From the NCBI GenBank assembly GCA_035772735.1, contig JASDFA010000007.1:71586501-71650500 (forward strand): a DNA stretch of 64,000 bases. The letters are read 5' to 3'. Positions 9,986 through 20,810 of this stretch are shown piece by piece. A program made the position numbers and the translations under genes. This stretch comes from Datura wrightii. Taxonomy: Eukaryota > Streptophyta > Magnoliopsida > Solanales > Solanaceae. A model generated the notes under the pieces. The model was not told where the DNA came from. It did no database searches and saw nothing but the letters and a program-made list of their open reading frames with translations. Each line of letters opens with the position of its first letter. Position 1 is the stretch's first letter.

Positions 9986-11580
9986 TGTTCCGCCCCAGCA
10001 CGTGCAAGCGCACGCGATCGTAAAAGTAATACAGTGGCCCTTTTAAGAGCCGGATGTCGAACCCAGAGGGACTGGGCTAATTCAGCGAATATTCAAGTTC
10101 AAGTCTCAAGTTAACCTACACAATTGTTGATTTACGAGATTTTTGGATAATTGTAATTAAATCTAGGGGTGATCACAAAATAATCGAGAAACAATACAAG
10201 AAGCAACTAAAGTTAAGGCCTAATAATCATGCAATGCTACATTTTACAATGTCTCAACTATGAAAATTTCAGTTGTTGTCTCACATAGTTAAAATGCAGT
10301 GTTCATGGTCTTTCGAGCCTCTAAACACAACAAACTAGTCTCACACCTACATCATTGAGCGGGGATGTGATGTACTAATTCGTGATCAATTTAACTACGT
10401 GGATGTGGTTTACGGGGTTTATGCCCTTGATTATGGACTTTCGCACCTCTAATCATTTAACCTGACTTAGCTTCACAACTACTTCTAAGAGCGGTGATGT
10501 GACAATTCTATGTCAGTGTCTAGATATCATCCCGTTTTGTTAACCAAGAAGGGAAAATTAGGTATATTTTCTATCCTAACCGCGAATCTTATCGTAAAGA
10601 CAAGAACTTGCTCCATACATTCTTCTGTTCTAACCTAGGGTTTCTCTTTCGAGCTTTTACCTAAGTTTAACGAGTTTTTTTTCATGGTGATAAAGCATAA
10701 AAACAACAATAATTAAGAATGAAAGACAAAACAACAACTAAAATCTCAAACCAAAGATGAATTCATGCATTTACATTCATATCATGTAGCCTCAACCCTA
10801 GAGGAAGGGTTTTAGCCACTCATGTTCGTACAATTACTCAAAAACATAATTAAAGTAATGTACTTACAAGAGTAATTAAAAGAGAATGAAAAATAATTAA
10901 CCCTAGGTAAAGTTATTCGCTTCTCCCTTTGCTTTTCTCCGCTTTCCCAAAATATTATCGCAATCCCTGATTTTAGAAGCTAAGGGTCCTATTTATATTA
11001 AGTGAAAAAATGCAAAATTTGGCCGTGCGCAAAATGGCTCCGTGACACACTTCCCATCGCGCAACTCAAGCAGCAGGGCACGGGCCTGTCGTGGCAGCTC
11101 ACTGGAATGTGGCATTAGGCAAGGCATGGGAGAGGGCGTCGGGCGTGACATGGCCCTCATCGCGGCAAGGGCAAGGCATGGCACGGGCACTAGCGTGCAG
11201 GAGGGCCTGGCGTGGCACGGAGCCAACGTGCAGGCACACTGCAACGCAAGAAATCTCGTGCGGGCTCCTGCCTTCGTGACATGGCACCCATCACGGGAAT
11301 ATCTTGCCATGGCATGCTACAAGGTGTGATCATGGAACATCCATGTTTATTTCAAGTCTCTTTCTTTGCACTCAATTCCGAGCTTCCTTTATCTTCATGC
11401 ATCATCATATTAAGCTCATCCTTTGCATTTTTTCACCTACAACCTAAGGCTAATCACATTCGTTAGTTTATGCTTATGAATATACAAAAATAACATGAGA
11501 ATATAATCAATTTAAATTGACAAACATGACAAAATTAAGATATAAAATAGTAGTTGTGCCCATAATTATGCCCAATATCA
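9986..11580 (-). repeat. C5 5' LTR
   Basis: The minus strand begins TGATATTGGGCATAAT at 11580 and ends in GGAACA at 9986. It has a GC-rich block at about 11030-11300 with CCGTGACAC-type motifs, in the position where C1-C4 carry their inverted repeats. Length is 1,595 bp. The plus-strand and minus-strand ORFs at 10993-11466 are GC-rich chance frames in this block. Confidence 0.7.
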
Positions 11581-11595
11581 CACAGTATCCTAATT

Positions 11596-12725
11596 CTCAA
11601 TAGTAAAAGTTGAACATCAGAAACCTAGCAGACTGACTCAGGATATAGCTGTACCTATGTGGAAATGGGAGGCAGTTAATATGGACTTTGTGATAGGATT
11701 ACCCCACACCAGATGCAGATTTGACTCTATTTGGGTAATTGTTGATAGGTTGAAAAAATCAGCCCACTTCTTTCCAATCCGGACTATATTTTTAGTCAAA
11801 GACTATGTTGAGTTGTATAGCAAGGAGGTAGTCCAACTACATGGTGTTCCAGCATCCATCATTTCTGATAGAGAGGCACAATTCACAGCTAGACTTTGGC
11901 AGTCATTTCAGAAAGGTTTGGGGACGCAGGTTAATTTGAGTGCAGCTTTCCATCCCCAGACAGACGGTCAAGTAGAGCGCACCATTCAAACGCTAAAGGA
12001 TATCTCTGGGCGTGTGTGCTAGAGTTTAGAGGGAGTTGGAATGAGCATCTACCCCTTATCGAGTTTGCATACAATAACAATTATCATTTTGCTATTCAGA
12101 TAGCACCTTATGAGGGGCCTTATATGGGCGGAAATGTAGGTTCCCTATAGGATGGATAGAAGTAGGGGATTCCGGATTAATCGGACCTGATATGATCCAC
12201 CAGTCAGAAGAAAAGGTGAGACTAATCAGAGAACATTTGCTGATAGGCCAGAGTCAAAAAAAGACCTATTCTAATATCCGGCGTAGAGACTTCAAATTTA
12301 ATGTAGATGATTGGGTGTTTCTTAAGGTTTCGCCTATGAAGGGCATGATGAGATTTGGCAAGAAGGGCAAGCTTAGCCCTAGGTTCATTAGCCCATATTG
12401 AATCCTTCAAAGGATAGGCCGAGCGGCATATGAGTTAGAACTACCTTTAGGGCTAGAATCTTTCATCCAGTTTTCCATGTATAAATGCTACGGAATTGTG
12501 TAGGAGACCTGTCTCGAGTTTTTCCAGTTTAGGACGTTCAAGTTACTGAATAATTGTCCTATGAAGAGACTGCAGTTGCTATATTAGATCGGTAGATTCG
12601 TAGATTGAGAACTAAAGATGTAGCCTCCATTAAAGTGTTGTGGAGAAACAAAAATGTAGAGGAGATGACTTGGGAAGCCGAGAAAGACATGAGGTCAACA
12701 TACCCCCACTTATTCCAGACCTAAC
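11596..12725 (+). pseudogene. A1 integrase with chromodomain-like tail (broken)
   Basis: The fragment starts at 'VEHQKP' just after the zinc-binding region of integrase and contains the catalytic core: 'NMDFVIGLP' (first Asp), 'IISDREAQFT' (second Asp) and 'HPQTDGQVERTIQ' (Glu) in the open frame 11657-12022. A TAG at 12020-12022 interrupts it. The frame at 12192-12401 holds 'DDWVFLKVSPMKG' and 'GKLSPRFI'. A frame near 12560-12720 gives 'AVAILDR', 'RLRTKDVASIKVLWRN' and 'EEMTWEAEKDM', which is the chromodomain-like C-terminus typical of chromoviruses. It would insert cDNA into chromatin; it is inactive here. Confidence 0.85.
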
Positions 12726-12979
12726 CCAGATTATACAATTGAGGTGAGATTTTTTTTCAGATGTTACCTCATTTCTTATATTATTAGTACATTCAGTTGT
12801 TCACTTCTATGTTGTGGGATAGTTGGTTGTAGCGTCCTGTGACATGCCTATGTTGGACTTTTCTGCGTTTCAGATTTTCGGATAGTCCATATTACAGAGG
12901 AGACTCTGCCAAAATTCTTCTAGCAATACTTAAAGGAGTTGAGTCTTTTAAGCCTAAAGATTACATTTGAGGATGAATG

Positions 12980-12996
12980 TTCCTAAGGGGGGATGA
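12980..12996 (+). other. A1 polypurine tract
   Basis: TCCTAAGGGGGGATGA lies immediately before the TGTTATACCCC start of the A1 3' LTR. A2 has an equivalent AAGGAGGGGAGGA at its 3' LTR. Confidence 0.75.
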
Positions 12997-13414
12997 TGTT
13001 ATACCCCATATGTTTTTATCATTAAAGGACGCGTGCATATGTATGTTGAGAGTTTTGGAGTGCGACGCACTCGAGGAAAGTCTTGGTGAATGAATATAAG
13101 AACATGGCATCGAGCGAGTAGGAGGACGGACCGGAGGCCAGGCGTGTTGGACGCCGCGCCTTGCCACCCAGCCCGACGCTATGGCCCGTGCTATGGGTGG
13201 CGCACCGCGCCCCCTGCCACTGACCCCCACTTATATATATGTGATGATCAAGTGTGTGATATTCATTCAAACATTTCCCCCCTCGATAGAGAAGAGTAAG
13301 TAGCGTAGGTTTTCTCCGTTTCTCATTAAATTACTCTGCAAAACTCCGTCCAAACGCAAACGCATCTTGGATAACGAGTTCTAAGCCTACGAGAAGCATC
13401 TCTGTGGAGTTATT
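12997..13414 (+). repeat. A1 3' LTR, part 1
   Basis: It begins TGTTATACCCC after the polypurine tract and includes a GC-rich block (13140-13215) and a TATA-like run near 13231. The segment 13320-13405 matches the 5' LTR at 580-660. It is cut by C2 at TTATT (13410-13414) and resumes at 21190. Confidence 0.8.
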
Positions 13415-14865
13415 TGATCTTGGGCAGATTTATATGCCCAAGTGATACTTAAACGTATTATTTTCGCCTTGTTTGTGTGCAATATGTATATATTCTCATG
13501 TAATTGGTAATAAAATGTGAATTTATACTAACCAACATGATTAGCATTTGTTTTGCAGGAAAATATGATTTTTAGGAGCTAAAATGCATGTTGGAACTAT
13601 ATCGGAGTTGGACTTGGATGCGAGCATGGAGACGACATTGGAATGTGTAGAATATAAGGGCTCCGCGATGGCGTCGTGCCACGCTACCATCGCGGAGGCA
13701 CACTGCCTGGAGAGGGAATTAACGGACAAATTCCAGTGAAGCCTCGCGACAGCTCCGTGGCACGGAGATAGGCCTCCGCGTTGGCCTCCGTGCCACGTTG
13801 AGGCTAATTTACCGGACCCTGGATTTCCAGTGAGGGTCCGCGTCCACGCCGTGTCACGGAGGCAAGGCTCCGCGTTGGCCTCCGTGACACGTTGCTTGTT
13901 ATTCCGGGAAAAATTTCCCACTAGTATAAATAGCACACTTAGGTTTATTTTAATTAGTTCAGTTTTAGTTCAGATTTGGTGGAGCAAGGACGTGGGTTAG
14001 GAGCAGTTGAGGAACGAAAAAGCTAAGGGATTTCTTCTCTTCTTTTCTTCTTTCTATCAATTGTACGTATGATTTACACTTGTTTTAGGATGATCAATCC
14101 ACAAATGAGTGGCTAATTCTCTTCCTTGCTAAGGTTTTGAACATGTGTAGTGAATTTTGATTGTAAATGATATGGTTTTCTTCTTCTTCTTCTTTCATGT
14201 TGTTCTATTAATTCTTGTTCTTACTGCATTAGTGCTTGGCCAACATTAATGTACATCTAAAAAGTCTAATTTCACTCGAGAGAGCAAGAAATTGGAAAGT
14301 TGTGAATTAATAGGGTATTGTTCTTAATTTTATTTGGGAAAATTGGGTTTTGATGTGCTTTCCTGATAGAAATATACTTGAAAGCCGTATTAGTCAATTT
14401 AGGAACCGGAATTGTATTGCTAGATCATAAATTGCATTTGATCACAGAAATGTAGACGAATGGTTTATGATTCTTAAGTGAAATTAAATACGAGAGTTTT
14501 AATTTCTAGGCTACTGTTCTTGGCTAGCAACATGAGGAAGAGATTAACCGGATTATTATTACAATCGAATTCATTACTTGTTCTTAACCTTGGCATGCTC
14601 ATATCCATAGTTTAAATTCACGGTAAATAATTGTTAATAGTTTTAGTATATATTTTATAAACAAAAACTCAATTAACTGTTGGTTACGTTGTTGTTAGCA
14701 TAGTTAGAAGTAAGATAAGAATATAGTATACTTAGGCAAATTTTACATACCCTGAGCCTCCTTGGATCGATACTTGGCTTACTTAGCCACTTTATTACTT
14801 GTTTGACCACGTGCACTTGCGTGTCGGTTTATAATATATAATACCAATCGAAATAGCACCGAACA
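13415..14865 (+). repeat. C2 5' LTR
   Basis: It starts TGATCTTGGGC and ends CACCGAACA, seven bases before a perfect PBS. Length 1,451 bp. The 'MLFILVG' minus-strand frame (13541-13936) recurs in other C-type LTRs only because the LTRs are homologous; it is not a gene. Confidence 0.9.
13661..13932 (+). promoter_or_regulatory. C2 LTR promoter region with two inverted repeats and TATA box
   Basis: Inverted repeat 1: CTCCGCGATGG (13661-13671) with CCATCGCGGAG (13687-13697). Inverted repeat 2: CGTGTCACGGAGG (13850-13862) with CCTCCGTGACACG (13879-13891), 13-bp perfect arms. TATA box TATAAATA is at 13925-13932. Confidence 0.65.
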
Positions 14866-14871
14866 AGTTTT

Positions 14872-14889
14872 TGGCGCCGTTGCCGGGGA
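14872..14889 (+). other. C2 primer-binding site (Asp-tRNA)
   Basis: TGGCGCCGTTGCCGGGGA is a perfect match to the PBS known for Athila and Tat elements. Confidence 0.95.
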
Positions 14890-15005
14890 GGCTAGGCAAA
14901 TTTGTGAAATTGTGTTTAGCGTAAATTTACTGTATTTTTATTTTTATTTTCTTAAGTGTTAACAACTTGGTCTTAGCCTGTATTTTGCAGATTTTGTTTC
15001 TGTGA

Positions 15006-17403
15006 ACACTGGCAAGGGACAAGGAGCTGGTGGAATCTTACTTAGAGCCTGAACGTGAATTTCATAGTCAACGTAGAGAAGCTCTACAAAAGAAGCTGCA
15101 GTTGTTCCGACAATCTATTATGGAGCAACAAAATCCACCAGTTGTGAGGGCAGTGTTAGTGCCCGATGAAGCAGCAGCAAGGCCGGTTCGCGAGGTGGAA
15201 ATCCCACACGCTAACAATGTACATTCTAGCATCCGCAAACCAGAGCCTGGAGGGAGATTTGAATTAAAGCAGAATATGGTGCAACTTTTGCACACAAGCG
15301 GGCAATTTACCGGTCTCCCTCATGAAGATCCACAACAACATCTCCAAAACTTTTTAGAGATAAGTGACACTTATATACCCGCTAGAGTGTCACCTGATTA
15401 TGTTCGACTCACCTTATTTCCGTTTTCCTTACTTGGTGAAGCCAAGAGGTGGTTAAAAGCTGAACCACCCAATTCTATATCAACGTGGGATGATCTTGCA
15501 CGGAAGTTTTTGATTAGATTTTTCCCTTCTGGTAAAACAGCCAGACTTAGAAGTCAAATTCTAAGTTTTAAACAGAGGGAGGGAGAAAATCTATATCAAG
15601 CCTGGGAAAGATTTAAATCCATGTTGCGGGACTGTCCTCATCATCATCAGTCCAATGAGGTGTTGGTACACACATTTATTGAGGGTTTGGAACCCCACAC
15701 TAAAATTCTGTTAGATTCAGCAGCTGGAGGGCAAGCGCTGGAAAAGACTTACGAGGAGCTGTACACTTTGCTCAACCGAATTTCACAAGGCAATCCAGAA
15801 TGGAGTACAGATTCATCTCGAGGTGGAGCAAGGAAAGCAGCGGGAGTGCTTGAAGTGGATGGATTTACAGCTATCGCTGCACAGATAGCTGCCTTGCAAA
15901 ATCAGTTAAATAATCACTTCAGCAATATGAACTTGAACCAGCCTTCAGCTTCGGTCAATGCAGTCCAGCAGATGTGGTGTGAAGTGTGTGGTAGTAGTGA
16001 GCATTCAGCTGAATGCTGTGGTGCAAATCCTGATTCTGTTAACATTGTGGGCAATGCACAGAGAAATCAGCAGCAGTTTGGTAGTGGCTACAACTCAAAT
16101 TGGAGGAACCATCCGAATTTTTCGTGGGGTAGCAACAACCAACAAGGCCAAAGTTCTGGTCAGGGTATGCAGAGAAATCAAGGAGGGCAACAAAACTATC
16201 AAGCTCAATTCAGAAATCACAATGCCCCTCCTCCACCACCATCACCGACCATTGAGGAGATGTTCAAAACCATGATCGCTAATCAGGCACAATTGCAGGC
16301 TGACTATGTTAAATTGGCAGCCGAAGTGAAGAACAATCAATTGGCGACCAAGGCTCTTGAATATCAGTTTGGGAAATTTGCTAGTGCCCAAAATACAAGA
16401 CCCAGAGGAGGACTACCTAGCGACACGGATCCTAATCTGAAGCAGGTAAATGCGGTGACCACGAGGAGTGGCTTACAGTTGAAGGAGGTGGAACCGGAAA
16501 GACCGCCTCAAAAGTCAGGAGCAGCATATGTTGAGGAGGAACAAAGTTCTGATAGGGGGAAGACTAAAGAAGCAGAATCAGAAAGGCCTCCACCCCCGTT
16601 CCCTCAACGACTTAAGAAACACAAGGAGGAGGCGTGTTTCAAGAAATTTATGGAGGTGCTTAAACAGGTACATGTTAACTTACCTCTTGTTGATGTCTTG
16701 CAGGGAGTGCCAAAGTATGCAAAATATATTAAAGACATCGTGGCTAACAAAAGTCGTTTGACTGAGTATGCCACGGTGGCTTTAACGGAGGAATGCACTT
16801 CCCGGATTCAGAATAGACTGCCCACGAAACTAAAAGACCCTAGAAGTTTTACTATCCAACTGACTATTGGGCAAAGTATCCGAGCTCGTGGATTATGCGA
16901 CTTGGGGGCAAGTATAAATCTGATGCCATCTTCGGTATTCCGAAAGTTAGGTCTAGGGAGTCCTAGACCTACAACGGTAATCTTGCAGCTAGCGGACAGG
17001 TCCTTAGCTAAACCGGATGGTATTGTTGAGGATGTGTTAGTGCAAGTGGGTTCCCTCATTTTTCCGGTCGATTTTATTGTTCTGGACTTTGAACCAGATG
17101 CTGAAGTCCCATGTATTTTGGGACGACCCCTTTTTGGCAACCGGAAAAACATTAATTGATGTAGCTGCGGGTCAACTTACAATGCGGGCACATGACAAGA
17201 TAGAAGTGTTTGACGTGTACAAAGCACACAAACTCCCGATTGTAAATAAGGAACTCTCGGTGATCAATGTGATTGATCAGAGGAATGCTAATATAATGAA
17301 TGATTCCCGAGAGTTAACAGGAAGGCCACCAGATGAGGTTGAGCACTACTGGGGGGAGGACAAGGATCGTGAAAAATCGTCCCTCACCCTAGTAGATAAT
17401 TGA
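15006..17403 (+). CDS. C2 Athila-like gag-protease (one frameshift)
   Basis: The frame opens after TGA at 15003-15005; the first in-frame ATG is only at 15120-15122, about 38 codons in, although the conserved 'LARDKELVESYLEP' lies upstream of it. A TTTTGCAG 3'-splice-like site ends at 14991, so a leader intron or non-AUG start is possible. Domains in the 709-codon frame from 15030: retrotransposon-gag region about residues 110-210; zinc knuckle C-x2-C-x4-H-x3-C around residue 315 ('CEVCGSSEHSAEC'); a proline-rich run; aspartic protease 'LCDLGASINLMPSSV' around residue 627 and 'CILGRP' near 698. A one-base shift near 17128-17137 stops this frame at 17159; the continuation ('FLATGKTLIDVAAGQLTMR') runs to 17403. 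It would make capsid and protease. RT does not follow. Confidence 0.9.
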
Positions 17404-17411
17404 GCATAATG

Positions 17412-17462
17412 GACGTCGAGCCGCGACGGTAAATCAGGCGCTGCACGGGAGGCAACCCGTGA
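17412..17462 (+). other. Conserved hairpin block after ORF1
   Basis: GTCGAGCCGCGAC can form a short stem, followed by GCGCTG and CACGGGAGGCAACCCGTG, a stem of CACGGG with CCCGTG around an AGGCAA loop. C3 has the counterpart at 60285-60326. I recall a GGGAGGCAACCC motif downstream of coding regions in other Athila-type elements, so it may be an ancient cis element. Confidence 0.55.
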
Positions 17463-17714
17463 AAAGAAAAATATTCTATTTTTTTCTTCTTTTAGTAGAG
17501 TGTAATTAATTTGTATTTTTATTTTATTTTTCTTTTTCTTGATTTCGTACAAATTTTTCGTTTTAGTTAGTATTTTTTCATGGTAGTTAGGAAAATCTAT
17601 TAATCTTACCAATTTCGTTTAGTGAAGTGATTTTCAGGTCAACCGGAGAAAAATATGCATGGAAGCGGTAAAAATAAGGCAAGGTATGAAAATAATTTTT
17701 ATTGAAGAAACAGT

Positions 17715-17880
17715 GCACTGGGGCGTTGGCTCCGTGTCATGGAGGAGTGGCTCCGCGTTACCCTCCGTGACACATTGAAGGCAAAATCAGATTTTTAAAA
17801 ATTTCCAGAGAGCCAACGCGTTGGCTCCGTGTCACGGAGGAGGGGCTCCGCGTTACCCTCCGTGTCACGTTGCCCTTTAT
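17715..17880 (+). repeat. Internal copies of the LTR-type inverted repeats
   Basis: Two blocks (about 17721-17775 and 17821-17872) each combine 'TTGGCTCCGTGTCA(T/C)GGAGG' with 'CTCCGCGTTACCCTCCGTG(A/T)CAC'. These are the same GC-rich motifs that sit upstream of the TATA box in the LTRs, here placed upstream of the predicted leader of the second ORF. Confidence 0.6.
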
Positions 17881-18070
17881 TCAGTGCCGGGTCACACCGG
17901 GTTGCCGGGTGACCCGCGTGTTTTTCTTTAAATTAACCCCGATTTTGCCCAATTTTTCCCCATTTCTCTCCTCCTCCACGGACCAAAACACCCAATTCCC
18001 CCTCCCCAACCAACGTGCCACGCTAATAGGCAAGGAAAACATCAAATTTCTTCGGTTCTTCAACTAAAAG

Positions 18071-18771
18071 GTATGTTTTCATCGTTTCTCTCAAGTTTTT
18101 GGCGATTTTAGTCGAATTTGAGCATGTGAGGTGAAATATATCACACCAAGTAGCAATTAAACATGATGTTGAATTATTTTGTGATTGATTATGTTCGGAT
18201 TGTTGTAATTAGCGTTTGAACTTGTCAATTATGTGAATAATTCAAATTTGATTGTAGAATAGTATTCTAGGGCTTGGGTTGTTGAATTTGACTTGGGCAA
18301 CTTGATAATTTGATGAATTCGATGCCGGGGTGTGGCTGTAAATTGGGATAAGTCGAGGTAAATATTGTGTGAATGTTGTTGGAAGACGAATTCTCGAATT
18401 GTTGGGGAAAATGCGAAAATTGTGTAAATTGGTTTGATTAATTAGATTCGGTTGTATATAGAATGTTTTTATCGTTGTTTTTAGTTTTTGTTTTTATTGC
18501 TTGTGCGATGGTTGAATTGTTAGCGATAGTAGGATTGGGATTAGCTGTATGAAGTCTGAATAGTACGCTAAGCATTATGCTATCGAAATTTTCGTGAACG
18601 CACTAAGCATAAATTGTATAGTCGTTGTCTTTGGTGTAAATAGAGTAATCCTTGCCGAAGTATTACAAATATAGTTAAGGACTAAGTGTGGGGTAAACTT
18701 AGTTTAACCCGACCTTAGCCTAAGTTAACTTGTATTTAGCTTAACGTTGTGCTGTTTATGTATATTGACAG
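18071..18771 (+). other. Predicted leader intron of ORF2
   Basis: A consensus donor AAAAG/GTATGT (boundary 18070/18071) and an acceptor TATTGACAG/GT (ending 18771) enclose 701 bp of T-rich, stop-filled sequence. The ATG of ORF2 lies five bases after the acceptor. A pyrimidine-rich stretch (17935-18005) precedes the donor and could be the untranslated leader. Splicing is inferred from sequence only. Confidence 0.5.
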
Positions 18772-18776
18772 GTACA

Positions 18777-19995
18777 ATGGCAAGTCGACAGGACAAGGGC
18801 AAGGGTGCTTCTACCTCAGGCACCGGACGGAAAAGATTGAGGTTGGGCACCGCAGTCCCAGCTGCACCAGCTGTTCCGCGCGGCCAACGCCGCCAATATG
18901 GAACAAGATGGGTAACCGATGAAGGGAAGAATTGGTACGCGAAACACAAAGAAAACAAGTACTTTCCCGAGGAACATATTGCACGGGAACCACTTGCACA
19001 GGAGTTCCCACGTATTGTGCAGAGAATTGAGGCAGCTGGGCTCAGCTTTATCTTTCAGGAGCCCAAGGAGTGCAACCTTCATTTGGTCCGAGAGTTCTAC
19101 GCAAATTGGAACCCGGCCATCAGAAGCCACACAATAAAAATCAGAGGGCAGATTGTCACTCTAGAACCCCACCAATTTAATGCCATCGTTGGAGCGCGGG
19201 ACACAGACGCTCACGTTCTCCGCCAGCTAAACATCACCCCACCGTACGCCGACATCAGACGTACGTTGTGTGGGGCTCGATCCACAGCCTAATGGAGTAG
19301 ACATAAGGAGAGGGGTTACCACCAGACTCTGCCTTATTTGCAGATGAACAGGGAGGCCAGAATATGGCTGAAGATTGTATGTTCGTGCTTGATCCCGGGA
19401 GTTCATATGACGGATGTGACCCGGGACCGTGTCTTCTTGGTGTATGCCCTTATGAAAGGGCTTGAGATTAATGTTGGGGCGGTAATTATATCCGCCATGA
19501 AGAGAGCCAGACTGCACCAGGGCCATAGATACGGGTTTGGCGGACTCATCACCACCTTCCTCCGAGGCCTCAACATCGAGGAAGAGGCTTTGGACTATAT
19601 TCCGCAGTTGGAGCGGAGGGCCCTCGATGTGACAAAAACTAAGGCCCCCGACACCACACACGGGCCAGTGCTGACTTTGGCCGAGCGACATGCTCGTGAC
19701 AATCAGTACATGGCACGTATGTTCGGCACAGATGCTTCAACTACGGATTGGTGGGAGACCAGCCACCGAGGAAGAATTATGGCAGCTGGAGATGGATTAC
19801 CCATTTGGTGAGAATGCCAGAGCCTTATGCCGAGTGGGACCAGCCTTCGTGGAGCCAACTGATGATGATGTTCCTACTGATGAGGAGACACGTCGTGAGG
19901 ACTCCGATGTGGAGTCTGATGACGACGATGGAGCTGACTCAGATATGGGCGACGAGGCAGCAGCACCAGATGAAGAAGTCGAATATTTCGACTGA
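18777..19995 (+). pseudogene. C2 ORF2: putative plant transposon protein (Transposase_32-like)
   Basis: ATG 18777 follows the predicted splice acceptor. The N-terminus is basic and low-complexity ('KGKGASTSGTGRKR'), then a domain with 'NLHLVREFYANW', 'KIRGQIVTLEPHQFNAIVGA' and, further on, 'WLKIVCSCLIPG.HMTDVTRDRVFLVYALMKG' and 'INVGAVIISAMKRARLHQGH'. This layout resembles the Pfam family named 'putative plant transposon protein' (PF20167, from memory), whose role is unknown; no transposase active site is recognisable. The C-terminus is very acidic ('DDDVPTDEE', 'DSDVESDDDDGADSD'). A single TAA (19290-19292) interrupts the frame and a one-to-two-base shift near 19727-19735 changes it; C4 keeps the uninterrupted alternative at that point. 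An intact ancestor would have about 400 residues. Confidence 0.75.
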
Positions 19996-20810
19996 ACAGG
20001 GAGTTCCACCACCCGAAATTGTGTTTTGTAATTTTTGTGAACACTGGGGACAGTGTTCGATTTAAGTGTGGGGTGGGGAGTATCTAGGTGCTGGGACTTG
20101 GGCTCTAATTTGCTGTATGTTTTTCCTTGGTTTGTATGTATGTTTGTGCTTTCCCTGTTATGAACTGATTTGTGGTGTATGTGTATATATTTATTTGTGT
20201 GGTTAATGATGTGTGGTATGAAAAGTTATGGTTGCCAGTGTAAATATTTTGTAAAGATTTTTTTCTATCGAGATGATCGGTATTTTTTAAAATTTTTTCG
20301 AGAATATTTTGCACTTGTAAATATTTTCTTTCTATCGAAATGATCGATGTGTTGCAAAAATTTTTGGTTTTTATTTTTTTGGGTTTCTTGGAGTTTGTTT
20401 TCGGTTCTTTTACCGAGAATAGTCCCATTGAACCGATGTCATAGTTAGTGACCGTTCCCTATGATGGATGGATGACGACCGTCTTAAGGGAAATGTAGTC
20501 GGTAGGAGTAGGATTTTAATTTGTTTTTAATTTTTCTTTGGTGGATTGCATCAATGAACTGTAGTTGCTTTATGGTTACAAAAATTTCGTTGCGTGTTGT
20601 AAATGATGTTCAAAATGTGAAAATGATTCGTTTGAAAGCATGCAATTTTGTAAATATGTTGAGTTACCTAGGCTGTAGAATTTGATTCAGTATGATTGAG
20701 GCTTAATCTTGAATTCATGTGATTGGCTAATTAGAGAGTCCGTGAATGCATCTTGATTCGAGCATGTGCATGAAGTGTGAAGTGAGGTTTTGGTATTCCA
20801 TGCCATTGTG
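19996..20810 (+). other. C2 3' noncoding region with conserved blocks
   Basis: A polypurine-like TTTAAGTGTGGGGT (20062-20074) follows the ORF2 stop. The block at 20402-20505 ('CGGTTC ... GAACCG', then 'TTCCCTATGATGGATGG' and 'GACGACCGTCTTAAGGGAA') is nearly identical in C4 (56875-56985) and recognisable in C3 (60722-60860). The end (20600-20810) matches C4 57100-57310, after which a deletion joins directly to the middle of the 3' LTR. Confidence 0.7.

Larger units (their letters stand above)
9521..11580 (-). mobile_element. C5: truncated Athila-like element, minus strand
   Basis: Read on the minus strand: LTR (11580 to 9986), Asp-tRNA-type PBS (9979-9962), leader, and the first part of gag to about 9522. 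Everything downstream is lost, together with A1 RT and RNase H, which should lie here. A1 integrase resumes right of 11580. It is more diverged from C1-C4 than they are from each other. Confidence 0.75.

Noticed and set aside
10993..11466. Several overlapping frames on both strands
   Set aside because: Produced by the GC-rich, stop-poor block of the C5 LTR.
13541..13936. Minus-strand frame starting 'MLFILVG', with similar frames at 55032-55397, 58066-58269 and 62400-62588
   Set aside because: All lie antisense in the same place of homologous LTRs; the shared sequence is explained by LTR homology, and no domain is recognisable.
14872..14889. tRNA-like sequence
   Set aside because: Only the 18-bp primer-binding complement of tRNA-Asp; no tRNA arms or anticodon.
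17412..17462. Hairpin as a transcription terminator
   Set aside because: Intrinsic hairpin terminators are bacterial; this is plant DNA, and the motif recurs after ORF1 in C3 as a retroelement feature.
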